In this document: positions 25,505-38,257 of the stretch, one piece after another | How positions within the stretch are numbered: position 1 is the stretch's first letter | Layout: each line of letters starts with the position of its first letter | Source of the DNA: Eleusine coracana subsp. coracana | Lineage: Eukaryota; Streptophyta; Magnoliopsida; Poales; Poaceae | Assembly: GCA_032690845.1 (NCBI GenBank) | Contig: CM064427.1 | Span: 10,303,501 to 10,367,500 of the forward strand | Length of the DNA stretch: 64,000 nucleotides | Reading direction: 5' to 3' | Notes under the pieces: generated by a model | What the model was told of the DNA's origin: nothing | The model's input: only the letters and a program-made list of their open reading frames with translations | Database searches by the model: none | Translations under genes and position numbers: made by a program

Positions 25505-25757
25505 TAGTCGGTTGACCTAGCTTGCAGGCATGGTTCGTGGGTTGTCGTCCTGATATGATGATACTGTTCATAGCTTTTATTGCGTATCAAGATTTGGATT
25601 TTTAGTGATTTACTATTGAAATCACTCGAACAACAGATAAGTCCCATAACTGGGGGCTATAATGCCTTTGCTTTGTGATTTATCATTAAAATCACTCGGT
25701 TGACTAATGATTCTAAGCTTCGGGTTATAGTACACTTGCTTAGCATTGAGCTCTACA

Positions 25758-25990
25758 TATCACTCGGAGGGAGTGGTAGCACCAATCTTGGGGGCTATGG
25801 TTCTTAATTTTTTAAATATCACTCGGAGGGAGTGGTAGCACCAATCTTGGGGGCTATGGTTCTTAATTTTTGACATATCACTCAGAGGGAGTGGTAGCAC
25901 CAATCTTGGGGGCTACAGTTCTTATTTTTTGACATATCATTCGGAGGAAATGATAATTCTCAACCTTGGGGGCTGCGGTTTCCTCTTAGT
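25758..25990 (+). repeat. 59-bp tandem repeat with PPT-like GGGGGCTA
   Basis: Copies begin at 25758, 25817, 25876 and 25935 (the last diverged). Each carries TATCACTCGGAGGGAGTGG and then CAATCTTGGGGGCTATGG. The TTGGGGGCTA core resembles the polypurine tract of grass gypsy elements. Single related motifs are also at about 25651, 26029 and 26129. The sequence in the true PPT position is CTTGGAGGCTAC, just before the 3' LTR at 26277. Confidence 0.9.
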
Positions 25991-26276
25991 GTTACTTCAG
26001 AAGTTACTTTTTTCAATGACTACATTCCTAGGGGTTATAATCGGAGAAGAAAATCTGATGGACGATTGAGATTGTTAAATTCGAATTCGCAAGGCATTTT
26101 AAGAAACGTCTCAATACCTTCTGAGTTGGGGGCTATGCTCATGGAATATGCCTTTTTAGTTACCTATAAAGGAAGGGTATTTTTATGTATAGCAAGAGAA
26201 GCACTTTTTAATTTTGAAAAGTATCAAGATAAAGTTGAAGATTTGTATTCAAAATTGGAAAGTTCTTGGAGGCTAC

Positions 26277-26703
26277 TTTGGTATATAAATATATGGGATA
26301 CTTATCTACTCGGTAATACGGCCGAGTGGGCCGGAGGTTAGTTTATGAAGCATTGGAGATTAAGGCCTAGAGGATAACTACTCGAATATTTGTTTAGAGT
26401 AGGCTACAAGTTAGGTCAAGAGATATGATGTATAGATAAAATCAAATGTAACCGAATGATAGGTTACAATGTAAACCACTACACTTCGGTTATATAAGGA
26501 GGGTAGGGAGTCCTCAAAGATCATCATAACTCGTATTGGGAATCAAAACCCAGTACAAACCCTAGAAATACAAGAACATCAAACAGGACGTAGGGTTGTT
26601 ATCCTTCGGGAGGCCCGAACCTGTATAAACCCTGTGTCCTGTGTCCATCGGCTTTCATACTCAAACGCATACCTAGAACAATTATCAAGATTATCTCTCG
26701 ACA
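26277..26703 (+). repeat. 3' LTR of the Tat-type gypsy
   Basis: It is 427 bp, exactly the length of the 5' LTR, and ends TCTCTCGACA followed by the duplicated gtacc. Its first two bases are TT where the 5' LTR has TG, a point change at the terminus. The purine-rich GGAGGCTAC precedes it. Confidence 0.92.
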
Positions 26704-29461
26704 GTACCCAAGAAATGGCAAGTACCAGAAGTGCTCTTCCTATCAATTCTACACCCAGCAAAGTCCGCATCCGAATACCCAATGAGATCAAGAGATGAAG
26801 ATGTAGAGTACCAAAGACTGAACTCAAGGGTGTATTTGAGATACCTGAAGATGCGCTTGACAGCCTTGCGATGAGTCACCCCTGGGGAAGCCTGAAAGCA
26901 ATCACAAAGATACACTGCAAAGTGTATGTCGGGTCTTGTCACCGTCAGGTACAAGAGGGAGCCAATCATGCTCCTGTACTCCCTTTGGTCTACCGCTTCA
27001 CAGTCTTCGTCAGGGTCAAGTACCGTTGTTGTGGACATTGGTGGTTACAACGGCTTCACATTGACCATGTCGAACTTCTTCAGGAGATCCTTCGTGTACT
27101 TGGCTTGATGTATGAAGGTGACTTGCTTGCACTGCTTGATTTGAAGTCCAAGAAAGAAGGTGAGCTCGCCCATCATCGACATCTGAAATTCACTTTCCAT
27201 AGCTTCCTGAAATCTGGACACAACAGCATGAGAGGAACCTCCAAAGATGATATCATCCACGTAAATCTGAACCATTAGAAAGTCATTGCCATGCTTTAGA
27301 GTGAACAAGATTTTCTCAACACACCCCATGACATACCCACGCTCTAGCAAGAAGGTCATAAGCAAGCATACCATGCCCTAGGTGCTTGCTTTTGCCCGTA
27401 CAAAGCCTTTTGAAGCTTGTACACACGGTTTGGGTACTTGTGATGCTCAAAGCCAGGTGGTTGTCTCACATAAATCTCTTCCTCTATGAAACCATTTAGG
27501 AAAGCACTCTTGATATCCATTTGGTAAAGTCTAATGCCATTAGAGACAGCAAAATGCAAGCAAGATCCTAATGGCTTCTATGCGTGCAACAAGAGCAAAG
27601 GTTTCACCATAGTCTAAGCCCTCAACTTGACAAAAGCCCTGACCAACAAGCCTAGCCTTGTTTCTCACTATGTCACCATCTCCCCATGCTTGTTTTTGAA
27701 CACCCACTTGGTTCCTATGACATTGATACCATCAGAAGGCTCTACTAGGGTCCACACTTTGTTTCTCTCAAAGTTTTCCAACTCCTCATGCATGGCATTA
27801 ACCCAATGTTCATAAGATAGTGTGTGTCCAACATCCAGAAGTTCAAAGGTGGCAACAAAGAGAGAATTGGTAAAGCAGGCGAGATGTGCAGACCTTGACC
27901 TTGTTGTCCTCTCATAGAGATTACTAATCATCCGTTGAGGTGGATGTTGACGCTGAATGTGGTGAGGAGCCTCTCTCTCAGAGCGTACCTCCCCCTCAAC
28001 CATAGCTGGAGCTGGCTTGACAGCTGTTGAGGTCGATGTAGAAGCTTCTAGATCCTCTGCTGGAGTGGTGGAAGCAACAGGAACAAGCTCAGATGTGGGA
28101 TGGAATGACTCATCATCGTCATCATCCAAGCCCTGTAGGTCCTCTTCTACAAAGATACCCTCCTCCATCTCCCTGTTACCTACAGTCTCAACCACATTGC
28201 TTGCACAAGAGTTTGATTCATCAAAGGTTACATCGCAGGACTCTACGATGGTGTTAGTTTCCAAATTCAAAACTTTGTAGGAATGGCCATGAAGGGTGTA
28301 GCCAAGAAAGATGCCATCGGAAGATCTCGACTCAAACTTATCAAGATTGCCACGCTTGAGAATGAAGCACTTGCAACCAAAAGCACGCAAATGAGAAACA
28401 GATGGCTTCCTCTCAAAGCGTAGCTCATAGGAAGTCATATTAAGAATTAAGCGCAAGAAAACCCGATTGGAAACATAGCAAGCAGTGCTAATGGCCTTAG
28501 CCCAGAACCACATCGGAGTCCTATGCTCATCCAGCATCGTCCAGGCCATTTCCACCAAGGTTCTGTTCTTTCTTTCGACCACACCATTCTGCTGAGGGAC
28601 ATGAGGTGCTGAAAACTGATGCTCAATACCATGCTCAAGGCAGAAAGAATCAAAGGAGAAGTTCTTCAACTCAGTGCCATTATCACTGCGGATTGCTCGT
28701 AATGCACCAGGGAGTTCCTTGAACAACCTCAAAGCTAAGCTCCAAAAGTGATGAAACACTTCATCCTTTCTCTCAACAAAGTAAACCCAAGAGTAGCAAG
28801 AGTAGTCGTCAACAACCACAAGAACATACCACTTCCCACCTGCCGAATGAACCCGAGAAGGACCAACAGTGTCCATGTGAAGCAACTCTCCAGGGCGTTC
28901 AGTCATCACCAAATTAATTGGTGGATGAGAAGCGGCAATCATTTTCCTATGACGGCAAGGAGCACAAACCAAATCCTTATCAAATTTGAGCTTAGGCAAT
29001 CCTTGGATCAAACCTAGGCCATTCAAGCGACAAAGAAAGTCAAAGCTCACGTGACTTAGTCTCCTATACCATTTCCAGAGCTCAGAAGCAGTGTGAGCAA
29101 ACAAGCACTTGTGAGAACCAGGAGAGATAGCAAAATCGGCCTAAAAAACTTTCCTAATGCTAGAAATCTAACAAACTAAAGAGCCATTTGAATCAAGAAC
29201 ACACGAAGCATTTTTCTTAAAGCGCACTTCCAAACCAACATCAAGCAACTGAGAGACAGAGAGGAGATTGTACTTGAGATGCTCAACCAAACCAACATCC
29301 TTGAGAGTGAAGTTTTCATTTACCTTTACTGCGCCTCTTGTCTTCACTCTCCCTCTCTTGTCATCTCCAAAGGTCACATACTCCTGGCGCTTCAAGGGAG
29401 TGAGGCTAGAGAACCACTTTGCATCTCCGGTCATGTGGCGTGAACACCCGGAGTCCATCAA
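26704..29461 (-). pseudogene. copia protease, integrase, RT and start of RNase H (broken pol)
   Basis: Minus strand, 5' to 3'. The protease has MDSGCSRHMTGD at 29420-29461 (active site DSG), followed by SVSQLLDVGL. Gag-pre-integrase is at about 29000-29104 (RRLSHVS...CAPCRHRKM). The integrase core has the D,D,E residues in LLHMDTVGPS, AIRSDNGTELKN and PQQNGVVERKNRT (28400-28900). RT begins near 27800 (VGTKWVFK-like), with YQMDIKSAFLNG at 27500 and the catalytic VQIYVDDIIFGG at about 27265. RNase H starts with GYSDADFAG at about 26760. The longest open piece, 27668-29104, is 478 codons. Frame breaks at about 27665, 27560, 27365, 27040 and 29105-29168 kill it. Confidence 0.92.
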
Positions 29462-29892
29462 CCATTTGTTCTTCAGGCCTCCACCTGCTGCCTACAAAGA
29501 ATGAGAAGCAAAGATCGATGACTCAGTACTGGGGTTAGAAAGAAAACGCTTGGGAAGCCAGCACTGAATCACACGACCTGCAGGGGTTATCACAGTTCTT
29601 TGCACATTACCACTTGAACGCATGGGACGAGAACCACGATGGGGAAAACATAGCCTGTCAAAGTGTCTCAACTCAAACCTGGGGTTGTGAGGATAGAAAT
29701 CATCTATGTGAAAGCCAAATCCATATGAACGATGCTCACCACGATGGGGAAAACATGGAGCGCCAAAGCGTTGTTGCGCAAAGCCTCTATTTTGTAATCA
29801 AAGTCATATGAGGAATGACCTTGTCCATGATAAGCACGAGAAAAAAGAGCGAGGCTGAAAACCAACAAAATCATCATGATGCACATTTCAAG
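29462..29892 (-). other. Gag-pol junction of the copia element
   Basis: This links gag and protease. It contains two diverged copies of CCACGATGGGGAAAACAT about 116 bp apart (29635, 29751), and in sense the remains of a Gly/Arg/His-rich gag tail. No intact frame. Confidence 0.5.
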
Positions 29893-32016
29893 TTAACTCA
29901 GCTTGCATCCTCTCAATCCTCTTATGCCTATAACAGAACTCATCCAAGTGACCCATACGACCACAGAACATGCAAATATAGACACTCTCATGTTTAGGCT
30001 TAGCTTGCATATTGGGTTTGGGTTTTGTTTCTTGGCTTGCTTTGGGTTGCAGGAAGGATTGGGGTTAGGTGGATAGTATGTGTCAGTGGGTTTGATGGAT
30101 TGTACCTCATCCTTGTAGCTAGAGCTAGGCACAAACTTATCCACATTCTCACTCTCCTTGTCACACCTCTCAAATCCCAAGCCCAAGTTGTAGGTTGACC
30201 TATTGGTACTTTCTTTTACTCTTGCCAAGTCACTCTCAATCTTCTCCTCACTCACTAGGGTCCTTTGGAGACGAGAGATGAGATAGTCATTTTATTGAGT
30301 TAGGATTTTGTTTTCCTCTTAGTGATTGTAAGCTTCTCCTTAAGAGAGCCACACACTACACATGGTGGTGGGAGAACTTTCGAGCGAGTCTCATCTAGCA
30401 GCTTAGACTCGAGCTCTTTGACTTTGAGGGTTTGAGCTTCCAACTCATTAGTGAGCTTGGGGCACTTCTGGCATGCACCCAAAAGAGTTGGTCTAGATTT
30501 GAATTCATCAAGCTCTTTAAGAGCACTCTCAAGTTGACTGGCAACTTGAGCATGCGCATTTTCCCTCTGACTGAGATCATTCCTCATAACTTGACAAGAC
30601 TCACACTCAACATCAGTATTTTTAGCAAGCTTGGACCTAAGCGAGGTGATCTCATACTCAGCACTCTCCAACTTAGACTTAAACTCTCTATTCTCACGAA
30701 CAGCGTTGCGAAGCTTATCATCTTGCATGAGCAGAACATCGCGCAAATGATCAAGTTCAGAAGAGAGCTCATCAAGAGTGGGAGGTACCTTGCTTGTGTC
30801 GGAGTCGGAGCTAGAGTCGGTGTTGTGATCGTTCTTTGCCATGAAGCAAAGCCCGGTGAAGAAGTCCTTCCTCTTGACTTGTGGCTTCTCAACCTCCTCC
30901 TCAGAGCTTGTAAGGCCTTCTCTTGATGTGAGGTTGATGTCGCTCAAAGGTGGAAACGCAGGCGCGTGCAATGGCCTTTGCAAACTTCTTGGAGTTATTG
31001 CCTTTCTTGTAGAAGCGGTTCCTCTTCTGCTTAAAATCTTCAATGTTGTTGTCGTGGTACCCGACCTTCTTCTTCTTCTTCTTGGGGCACTCAGCAATGA
31101 AGTGTCCTGGGTCACCACACTCAAAGCAGGTTCTTGAACCACCCCCTCCTCTCCTTGCGGTTGTTGTAGAACTTCTTGAACTTCCTTGTGAGCAAGGACA
31201 GCTCCTCGTCAGGAATGCACTCCATCCATTCATCAGAAACTGCAACAAGAGAAGAAAGAGCAAACTCCAAAGAAGACTTGTCAAGTGAGGGGTTAGTTCC
31301 ATAAGAAGCACCACTGTGACTACCCTTTTGAGAGCTAGAAAGCAAAGCCATGCTAGAAGTAGGATTACCATGATTAGGACGAGACTTTCTAGACAGTTCA
31401 TGAGATTTTAGCTTGCTATATAGCTGCTCACACTCCAGGGTATTAAAATCAGTAGTTTCTTCTAGTGCAGCAATCTTAACCCCCTCCCTCCCCCCCCCCC
31501 CCCCCCCCCAAGCATTTTCATCAAGTGAATATAGCAATTTCTAAGCTCTATCATTATCACTGTACACAAGGTTACCACAAGTTGCACACAATGGCCTCAA
31601 ACATACAAAAAGTGTCATCTTCTGACTCGGTATGTTTTTGTGCAAAGGTTTAGTACTGTCTATTGTAAGAATCCTTACGCATAGACTTGAATTGATTGGT
31701 ACCCTCATGGTACGTGCAAAGCTTTGACCAAATGGCATGTGCAGTATCAAGATGAGCAACACGGTCATGTTTGTTCCTACCTAGAGCAGAAAGCAGGATA
31801 TTGACAGCTTTGGAGTTGTTCTCATACCTGATTAACTCACTTGTAGATGCAGTGTTGAGGTCTTGTGGTATAGCATACTCCTGCTCAACGATCTCCCAAA
31901 TTGCACGTCCTTGGCTTAAGAGATAAGCCTTGGTCCATGACTTTCAGTAGGAAAAGTCCTCTCTATCAAACATCCGAAGCTTGACTACACGCTTCTCCAT
32001 GTCACCTTCGGATCAC
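29893..32016 (-). pseudogene. copia gag with zinc knuckle and long coiled coil (broken)
   Basis: Translation begins near 32002 (MEKRVVKLRMFDREDF) and shows ELIRYENNSKAVNILLSAL, the UBN2/copia gag domain, with several stops. The piece at 31121-31537 continues it and includes a run of 20 C (31490-31509; poly-Gly in sense). Then comes the zinc knuckle CFECGDPGHFIAEC (CX2CX4HX4C, about 31100). The Lys-rich tail and a coiled coil of roughly 200 residues follow (SSELDHLRDVLLMQDDKLRN ... at 30300-30800). A long coiled coil after the knuckle is known from Sirevirus gag. A frame change occurs between the knuckle piece and the coiled-coil piece. Confidence 0.85.
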
Positions 32017-32042
32017 AAAGCCGGTGAAGGTCAACTAGTGAT

Positions 32043-32063
32043 CAAACCGGCTCTGATACCAAT
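32043..32063 (-). other. Primer-binding site of the copia element
   Basis: Directly inside the 5' LTR the minus strand reads ATTGGTATCAGAGCCGG. TGGTATCAGAGC is complementary to the 3' end of initiator tRNA-Met, the usual primer of copia elements. It fixes the LTR edge at 32064. Confidence 0.9.
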
Positions 32064-33804
32064 TGAAGGACCGAGAAGGCGACTAGAAGGGGGGTGAATG
32101 GGAGCCAATTAAAATTCTTCACAAGAACATGGCCTATATCCCAATTACTACCCAAACCAACCTCTAACCAAGTCACCAAGATTACACACACCAATTTGTC
32201 ATATGCTAACCGTAGGAATGACTCAAACCAAAAGGACACATAGCGGAAGCTTCAAGAGGGACAAAAAGGAAACAAGATCCAAGAAATCACAAAACTGAGC
32301 TTCACAAAAGTTCCATGGTGCCTGACGGAAGTTCCGAAGTCCACGACAAAGGTTCTGTCACTCATGGAAGTTCCGTGGTCCTTGACGGAACTTCCGTCAT
32401 GGTGATGGAAGTTATGTCCTGGTGATGGAAGTTCTGTCCTGGACAGAACAGCAGCTCCATTTCAGAAAAAAAATTGTCAAAACCCTATCAAACGAACTCC
32501 AAAAATCACAAAATTTGGATCAGATCATTCACAAGATATCACAACTCTACTCTAAAGATATCCACTCAAACAGCACAAGAAATCATCATGAATTTCAGAT
32601 CTCGTGCCAAGAACACCAAAAAAGGGAAACTTGAGAAATCTTTAAACTCGAAGGTGCTAGAGCTCTTGATTCGGTCAAGGAGGCATATAGGATTGTTCTA
32701 GCTCATCATAGCACCAAGATCCTCAAGAAATCTGACCCAAAAAATCACCCAAAAATGAGATCAAAAATTCCCACAAAAATAGCTCTAAAAATAGAGAAAA
32801 GGAGAAATTTGGGATTTAGGGAGAGAGGAAGAACTTGAGCATGAATTTAAATCTCATATCCTTGATTCATCAAGTCAAGATACATGGATACATGGCTAGG
32901 AAGCCACCCTCTTACTCCTACTATTTGGAAGAGAAAGAGATGTCTCTCACATACCCACTCCTCTCCTCTATTATATGAAGACCTCTCCTAGCACTTTGAA
33001 TGAAGTCCTAACAAAGCTAATGGGAAGAGGCACCTCTCCCATCAGCCACACCTCTCCTTATATAGGTCTAGGGTCCACGACAACTCTACCCTTGACCTAT
33101 AACTCATTACGACCTACCACCAGGGGCAAAACCGTCCAACTCTCTTTCCTTTGCTCGAACGCTATTGAGCCCTTCACAACTTTGCTTCGCCTCGACGTAA
33201 GCTCCGCGATGGTGCCACGTGCACCACCAACCACCGCCACCGATTTTGAGGCCTAAACCGGGAAACCGCTTTGCACGCTTCTCAAAGCGTGACTTCTTGA
33301 TCTTAACGCGTGTCACCTCGTCCCGTGATCCTCCTCGTCGGCAAGTCTCTCCCGCCTCCGGTCCATTAGAAGCTTCTACTTGCACCGACGCTCGATCACC
33401 TTTGACTTGGTCAACCCCACCGTCTTGATCACCACCCATGGTTTTGAGGCTCAACCGCGAAACCGTCCGTGCTTCTTGCCTCTCCATGTGTACGTTGTGG
33501 ATCACCCTTGACTTCACCCGGCCTCCCGATCGTCCGGCCCCAAGTCTCCTACTTGCGCCCGATCCTCTCGCCATTGACGGCCAAGTTGACTCCAGTGACC
33601 TACACATCATGAGACAAGCAAACACATTTCACATCTCCTGCAAACTCTCCAACATCCTCACCAACTCCGGTTAGTCAAAACTATGACATGCACAAACTCA
33701 TGCAATTCCCAGATTCCCGCATTTCGACTCAAACACTGAACTTAACCAATATCAATTACTCATCACATATTACAAATCATGGCACATATCCACTTAGTTT
33801 CTCA
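32064..33804 (-). repeat. 5' LTR of the copia element
   Basis: It is 1741 bp on the plus strand from TGAAGGACC to GTTTCTCA. It contains a small array of AGTTCCG/AGTTCTG words spaced 20-30 bp apart (32310-32445), also present in the partner LTR but in fewer copies. The minus strand has GGAGAGGTGTGGC... and a TATATAAGG element (33057-33065 reversed), a likely core promoter. Confidence 0.95.
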
Positions 33805-34577
33805 GTAACTTTAATATTGATACTTTCTTTTATCATAACTTGATGAATCCAAGAACATCACTTGTGTTTGTCAAAATGGTGTCCGTTTTTGCTTGGAGGA
33901 AAGGAAAGACGTGCCGGTGCCCGTGACAGAAAGAATAAGTCCTGCGGCCGAAAGGTAAAGAAAGAGAGGTCACGCGCTATATAATGTGTGATCCGAGTTC
34001 GTCCACAGTTTGTGGTGTACTGGTGTCTGTGTAACGCGTGCCATTGTTAGTCGCAAAGAAACTTCATGAATGATGAAATTTTGGTTTTTCTGAAATTTTG
34101 CCTCATTCTAGCAAATTAACTACCCCAAAGCTAGTTTATAACTTGTAAAAATCAGGATCCAAATATCCTCACCTAGTTTTTATTTAGAAACTAGTTTGTA
34201 GAAACTGAAAATAAAAACCAGTTTTTAAGAAACTATACTGACTCTAAACTGGGACTAAACTACGAGAATGGACACCATATCTACAATAATATTAAAAATA
34301 ATTGAAGAAAAAGATTATCCTGTCTCACTCCTTTCCTAGTTTGAAAGAACTGACCTAGATCGTTATTAACTTTAATAGTGATACTTTATTTTATCATAAC
34401 TTGATGAATCCAAGAACACCACTTATGTGATATATAACCGCACGCCTCCATGTATATAATGTGTGATCCGAGTTCGCTCACGGTTTGTGGTGTACTGGTG
34501 TCTGTGTAACACGCACCATTGTAGTCGCAAAGAAACTTGATGAATGAACTGATGATGGAATTTTGGGTTTTCTGAAA
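33805..34577. repeat. Tandem duplication: right part of copy 1 and all of copy 2
   Basis: 33805-34097 completes copy 1, whose left part is 10094-10384; 34098-34577 is copy 2. Shared blocks include TTTATCATAACTTGATGAATC, ATATAATGTGTGATCCGAG and GTGGTGTACTGGTGTCTG. Each copy starts in the middle of the MITE and ends at TCTGAAA. Copy 1 has about 110 extra bases (33860-33970). It lies just 3' of the first TBL gene. Confidence 0.85.
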
Positions 34578-34674
34578 TTTGTTCAATTTTCTTGCTTCTT
34601 CTTTAACCGTTAGTTTAGATGAAGAACAGAGAGACTACAAGGAGCACATACACCTTGCATGGATGAGGTATCCA

Positions 34675-36013
34675 TCAAACTGGGTCCGGCAGCAGCATCT
34701 GCAGGAGCATCTCGTTCCACGCGTCGATTGGCCCCGGCAGGCACCAGTGCACGCAGTCGTTGTACAGCGCGACGTTCTCGTGCGGCCAGTGCCCGTACCG
34801 GCTCGGGTGCCCGTCCGGCCGTTGCAGCATCGCCGGCGTGGTGTCCATCAGCACCATTCTCGCCGAGCTCCCGGCAGCAGCCGCCTCCTTCTTCGCCTTC
34901 TCAAACTCCTCCACCTGCGCCGTGTGGAAGTCCAGGTCCAGCCCGGCCATCCGCGTCTCGTTGGCCGCGACCGGCCGCGTCCGGCGGCAGTCGCCGCCCT
35001 TGTCCCACTCCCCGCCCTCGAAGTGCGACGTCGGCGACAGCGTCCGCACCACCACCGTCCCATTGAACCTCCCCTCGCCGGTGAGCACGCGCAGCGCGGC
35101 GCGGAACGCCATGCGGAGCGAGTACCGCAGCGTGCGGTCCGGGACGCCCGGGAAATGGCAGTAGTGGCAGGCGACGACGCGGCCGCCCTCGTAGAACACG
35201 GACGGGCGCGTGAACCAGTTTGCCGCGGACAGGATGACGTAGTCGAAGGCCGTGATCCCGGCGGTCCAGGACTCGTCGGGCTCGTCAAGGAACAGGTTCC
35301 ACAGGGTCTCGGACTGGTTCGCTTTAACGAGGAAGGGCGACCAAAAGATGGCGATGGTAAAGTTGTAGGACTCGTAGTGCATCGTCTTGAACTCTGAACT
35401 CGTGTTCGTGGAGAGGTCTTTCGGGTACTCCACCTGCACACAACATTTCCTCGAGTCAATGACATAACAACCACACATAGTAATTTACAAGCACAATCAT
35501 GAATCGCAAGCTGATGGCTTAATTTACCTTGGACAAGAGGCACATGAGGGACTGCATGTGGTTCCTGGCGAGCGAGTCCCCGACGAACGCCAGCGACCTG
35601 CCCCTGACGGCGTCCAAGAACGCCTCGGCGTCGAAGCGCGGCATCTCGCACCCGGCCGGGCGCCAGCGCCACCGGAGGAACCCGCGGTCGGGGCGGCCGT
35701 ACTTCATGCAGTTCTGGTGCTCCTGAATCAGCGGGCAGCTCAGGTTCGTGTAGTAGGGCAACGCGCCGCCGTCATCGTCCGGGACCCACTCGCCACGGAA
35801 GATGTCGCATCCCTTCGGCACCCGTGCGGCGGCCGCCGTGGAGCTCCCGGGCGGCGGCCGGTGAACAACGGAAGTGGACGACGGCAAGGCTGACCGGTAC
35901 GTGTCGATGGACGGGTGCTGGCGGCGTGACGTGAGGAGGAAGACGAGCGTGAGGACGGCGAGCGCCGGGAGGGTCGCCGCGGCCGGGTTGACGAGCTGAA
36001 GCTTCTTCTGCAT
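34675..36013 (-). CDS. Trichome-birefringence-like (TBL) protein, probable polysaccharide O-acetyltransferase
   Basis: Two exons, 35528-36013 and 34675-35433, joined across a 94-bp GT-AG intron (35434-35527, phase 0), give 414 residues, a normal TBL length. Residues 10-27 form an N-terminal membrane anchor, as in Golgi type II proteins. The PMR5N domain begins at CDIFRGEWVPD (69-79) and has NCMKYGRPDRGFLRWRW. The PC-esterase domain has the GDS motif in FVGDSLARNHMQSL (Ser 147) and the DxxH motif in DCVHWCLPGPIDAWNEML (Asp 388, His 391), so the catalytic triad is present. TBL proteins acetylate wall polymers. The sequence type (GCEMPRF, MQSLMCLL, then VEYPKD) recalls the AXY4/TBL27 group acting on xyloglucan; the substrate is inference. 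The frame is intact, with no sign of decay. Confidence 0.93.
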
Positions 36014-38257
36014 CGGCGGATCACCAAACTGCAGCAGCGTCCTGGTGGATTGAACGGGATCAGTGGTGACTAGCTAGTGACAATGGCGTTCTCTTGTCTC
36101 GATTTTTGTCAACATCGCAGGCGAGTGAATTTCTGCGACGACAGAGGAGAGAGCTAATGGTGGTGCAAGTGCAACTGGAGCTATCAAGAACGAACGAAAC
36201 TTACTCCGCCACGCCTCGCTAAAAGTAGATTAAGACTTCCCGGCCTGTCGTTGCCCCTTGTCGTCGTCGCTCGGCAGTAATTTTAAAATCCCACTATCCC
36301 AGGACAGGGAGCATGGTCGGTTGGGCGCATGTGACCGAGGCTTGAGGCACGGTGTGTCAGTTTAGGCACAACGCTTTATTCGGACCCTGTCCTCCTCCTC
36401 TCCAGATCGGTGAATCGGTCCATCACGTGGCCGGGGGTCCGTCAAGTGGATGATGCTGTCAGTACGCTCCGTTTTGTTTAAACAATCTGTCATCATCCGT
36501 CATTATTTCGTCTTCAAATTCAAATTTTTTGAACGGGACCCCGAGAGGCCGGCCGAGACCGCACGCACGGCGCGAATGAAGACGAGAGTTATGATGAGCG
36601 GCAAGCACCACGGCCGCGCGAGAAGATACTAGAAGCCGCAGATGGCGCGGCGCGTGCGCCGGGTAGGACGCCTCGGCATCAATGTGTCACGTAAAGAGAA
36701 GCAGTCACATCGCCGTTTTCTACCGCCTGACATGATCGGGGATCAAAAGCGCGTAATGATCGGGGGCACTACCGCCCGGCAGGCGGCCCGGCTTTGTCAT
36801 CACCGCGTTGCTCTGCTCTTCCGGCCGTAAGCCCGATCTCTGGGACCTACTAATCTTTTGTCAACTTTTCTCAGCACTCTGATGCTTGTCAATGAAGCAC
36901 AACGTATCTTCAAGCTCTGGCTATCTTCCTAGTCAAACCATTTTTCCAAGGGTTGGCAAACAAAATTGCGAACAAGTGCAAAATAAGTCATTGCTGAAAC
37001 CAAACATAGAGCTAAAGATGCCTGCTGTGGAGTGTTTTGCTCAAGGTATGGAGAGCATTAGCTGAAAGGGAGAAGTAATGATCTGTAAACTACATGGTAA
37101 AGGTACTTGCTGACCACACCAAATGCCTCTACAAAAATGATCATTCTGCTTCTCCCGAGCTTCTAATGATGCCTAGCTAAGATGTCAAACGCCACTCTCA
37201 ACGTTTGCAAGCCCAGATCAGAAGCCAGTGCCAATCCTTACATTTTTGCTTACTAGCAGTATTCTTGCCTTCCTGGGGCCGTTCTCACCGGGGCCTTATG
37301 GTATCTTGTGGACTGCACGCGTGTATCCATGGCCCGGTCAAATCGACCATTTTGGTAACAAATGAGCATATATGAATGTCGTTATTTGCCCAGCCATTGA
37401 ATAGCTTAATCTTGATCAACCACCATTTACCTGTCATCGTCCAAGCCAAAGCCGGACCTTTTGCAAATTTTGCATATGGTCAGAAGTCTATCCTTATTAC
37501 AACATTCGGCACCCAGACATGACGCAACAAGAGAATAAAAAGTAAGACTAAGAACATAGCCTATATCACAATGGTCATCCATTCTCTGCGAAGATGCTCA
37601 TGATCACCACCTCAAACAAATGGCATGTCTCCACACAACAATGTGGATGTCCTTTTGCAAGAGTCTCCAGTATCGAACTCAATATATGTTGCCCTGAACA
37701 TCACCTATTCAAAGAGATTGTTGGTTTCTTGTTAAATACAATACTGTTTTGGCAGAGCCATATCGACCAAAATATATCTACCACATCAACAATGATTGAT
37801 CTTTTTCCTTTCACCCCCGTCGAGCTTTGTCAACTCCCAGCTATATGTTGAGTATTACGAGGTATAGCAAACCAGTGGCGACTGTAAAAAATCAGCCACA
37901 CATCTTAGCTAGGTGGCACTAAAAAAAGATGTTGTATTGTTTTGCTAGTATTACATCTTTTTTGGCACTCTTTAATGTTTTTTACAAGAAATCTAACATT
38001 CTATAATAATTTTCTTTGGTCAACGTGACTCCTTTTGACAGAGCTAGGATTTAAAGTTTGGATGAACCGGCAATTTTTTTTCCCACATACAATAAATTTG
38101 AAGTGCTATACAATAGAAGTTTAAGATCACAATAAAATGTCTTTCGCAAAAAATCAATAATGATGATTCAATACAACTCTACACGATTACAATATTGAAA
38201 CGAATATAAGAAACTACTGACAATATCCCCTTCCCTTCATGTTCGAGAAAACATCCT
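36014..38257. other. Intergenic region, upstream of the first TBL gene
   Basis: The first 800 bp hold the TBL leader and promoter and are fairly GC-rich, with no recognised box. Part of the DNA from about 37337 to 37460 (ACCATTTTGGTAACAAATGA, CCATTGAATAG, CGTCCAAG) recurs in diverged form at 57810-58580. I see no gene here. Confidence 0.5.

Noticed and set aside
25758..25990. Regular repeats that could suggest a CRISPR-like array
   Set aside because: There are no unique spacers; the 59-bp units are directly joined and the window is plant nuclear DNA.
32043..32063. tRNA-like match
   Set aside because: Only about 12 bases match the tRNA-Met 3' end, as a primer-binding site; no cloverleaf. The same holds for 39408 and 49566.
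34579..35397. Long plus-strand ORF opposite the first TBL gene
   Set aside because: Low-complexity Arg/Pro/Val-rich shadow of the GC-rich TBL exon; the minus strand has the true motifs.
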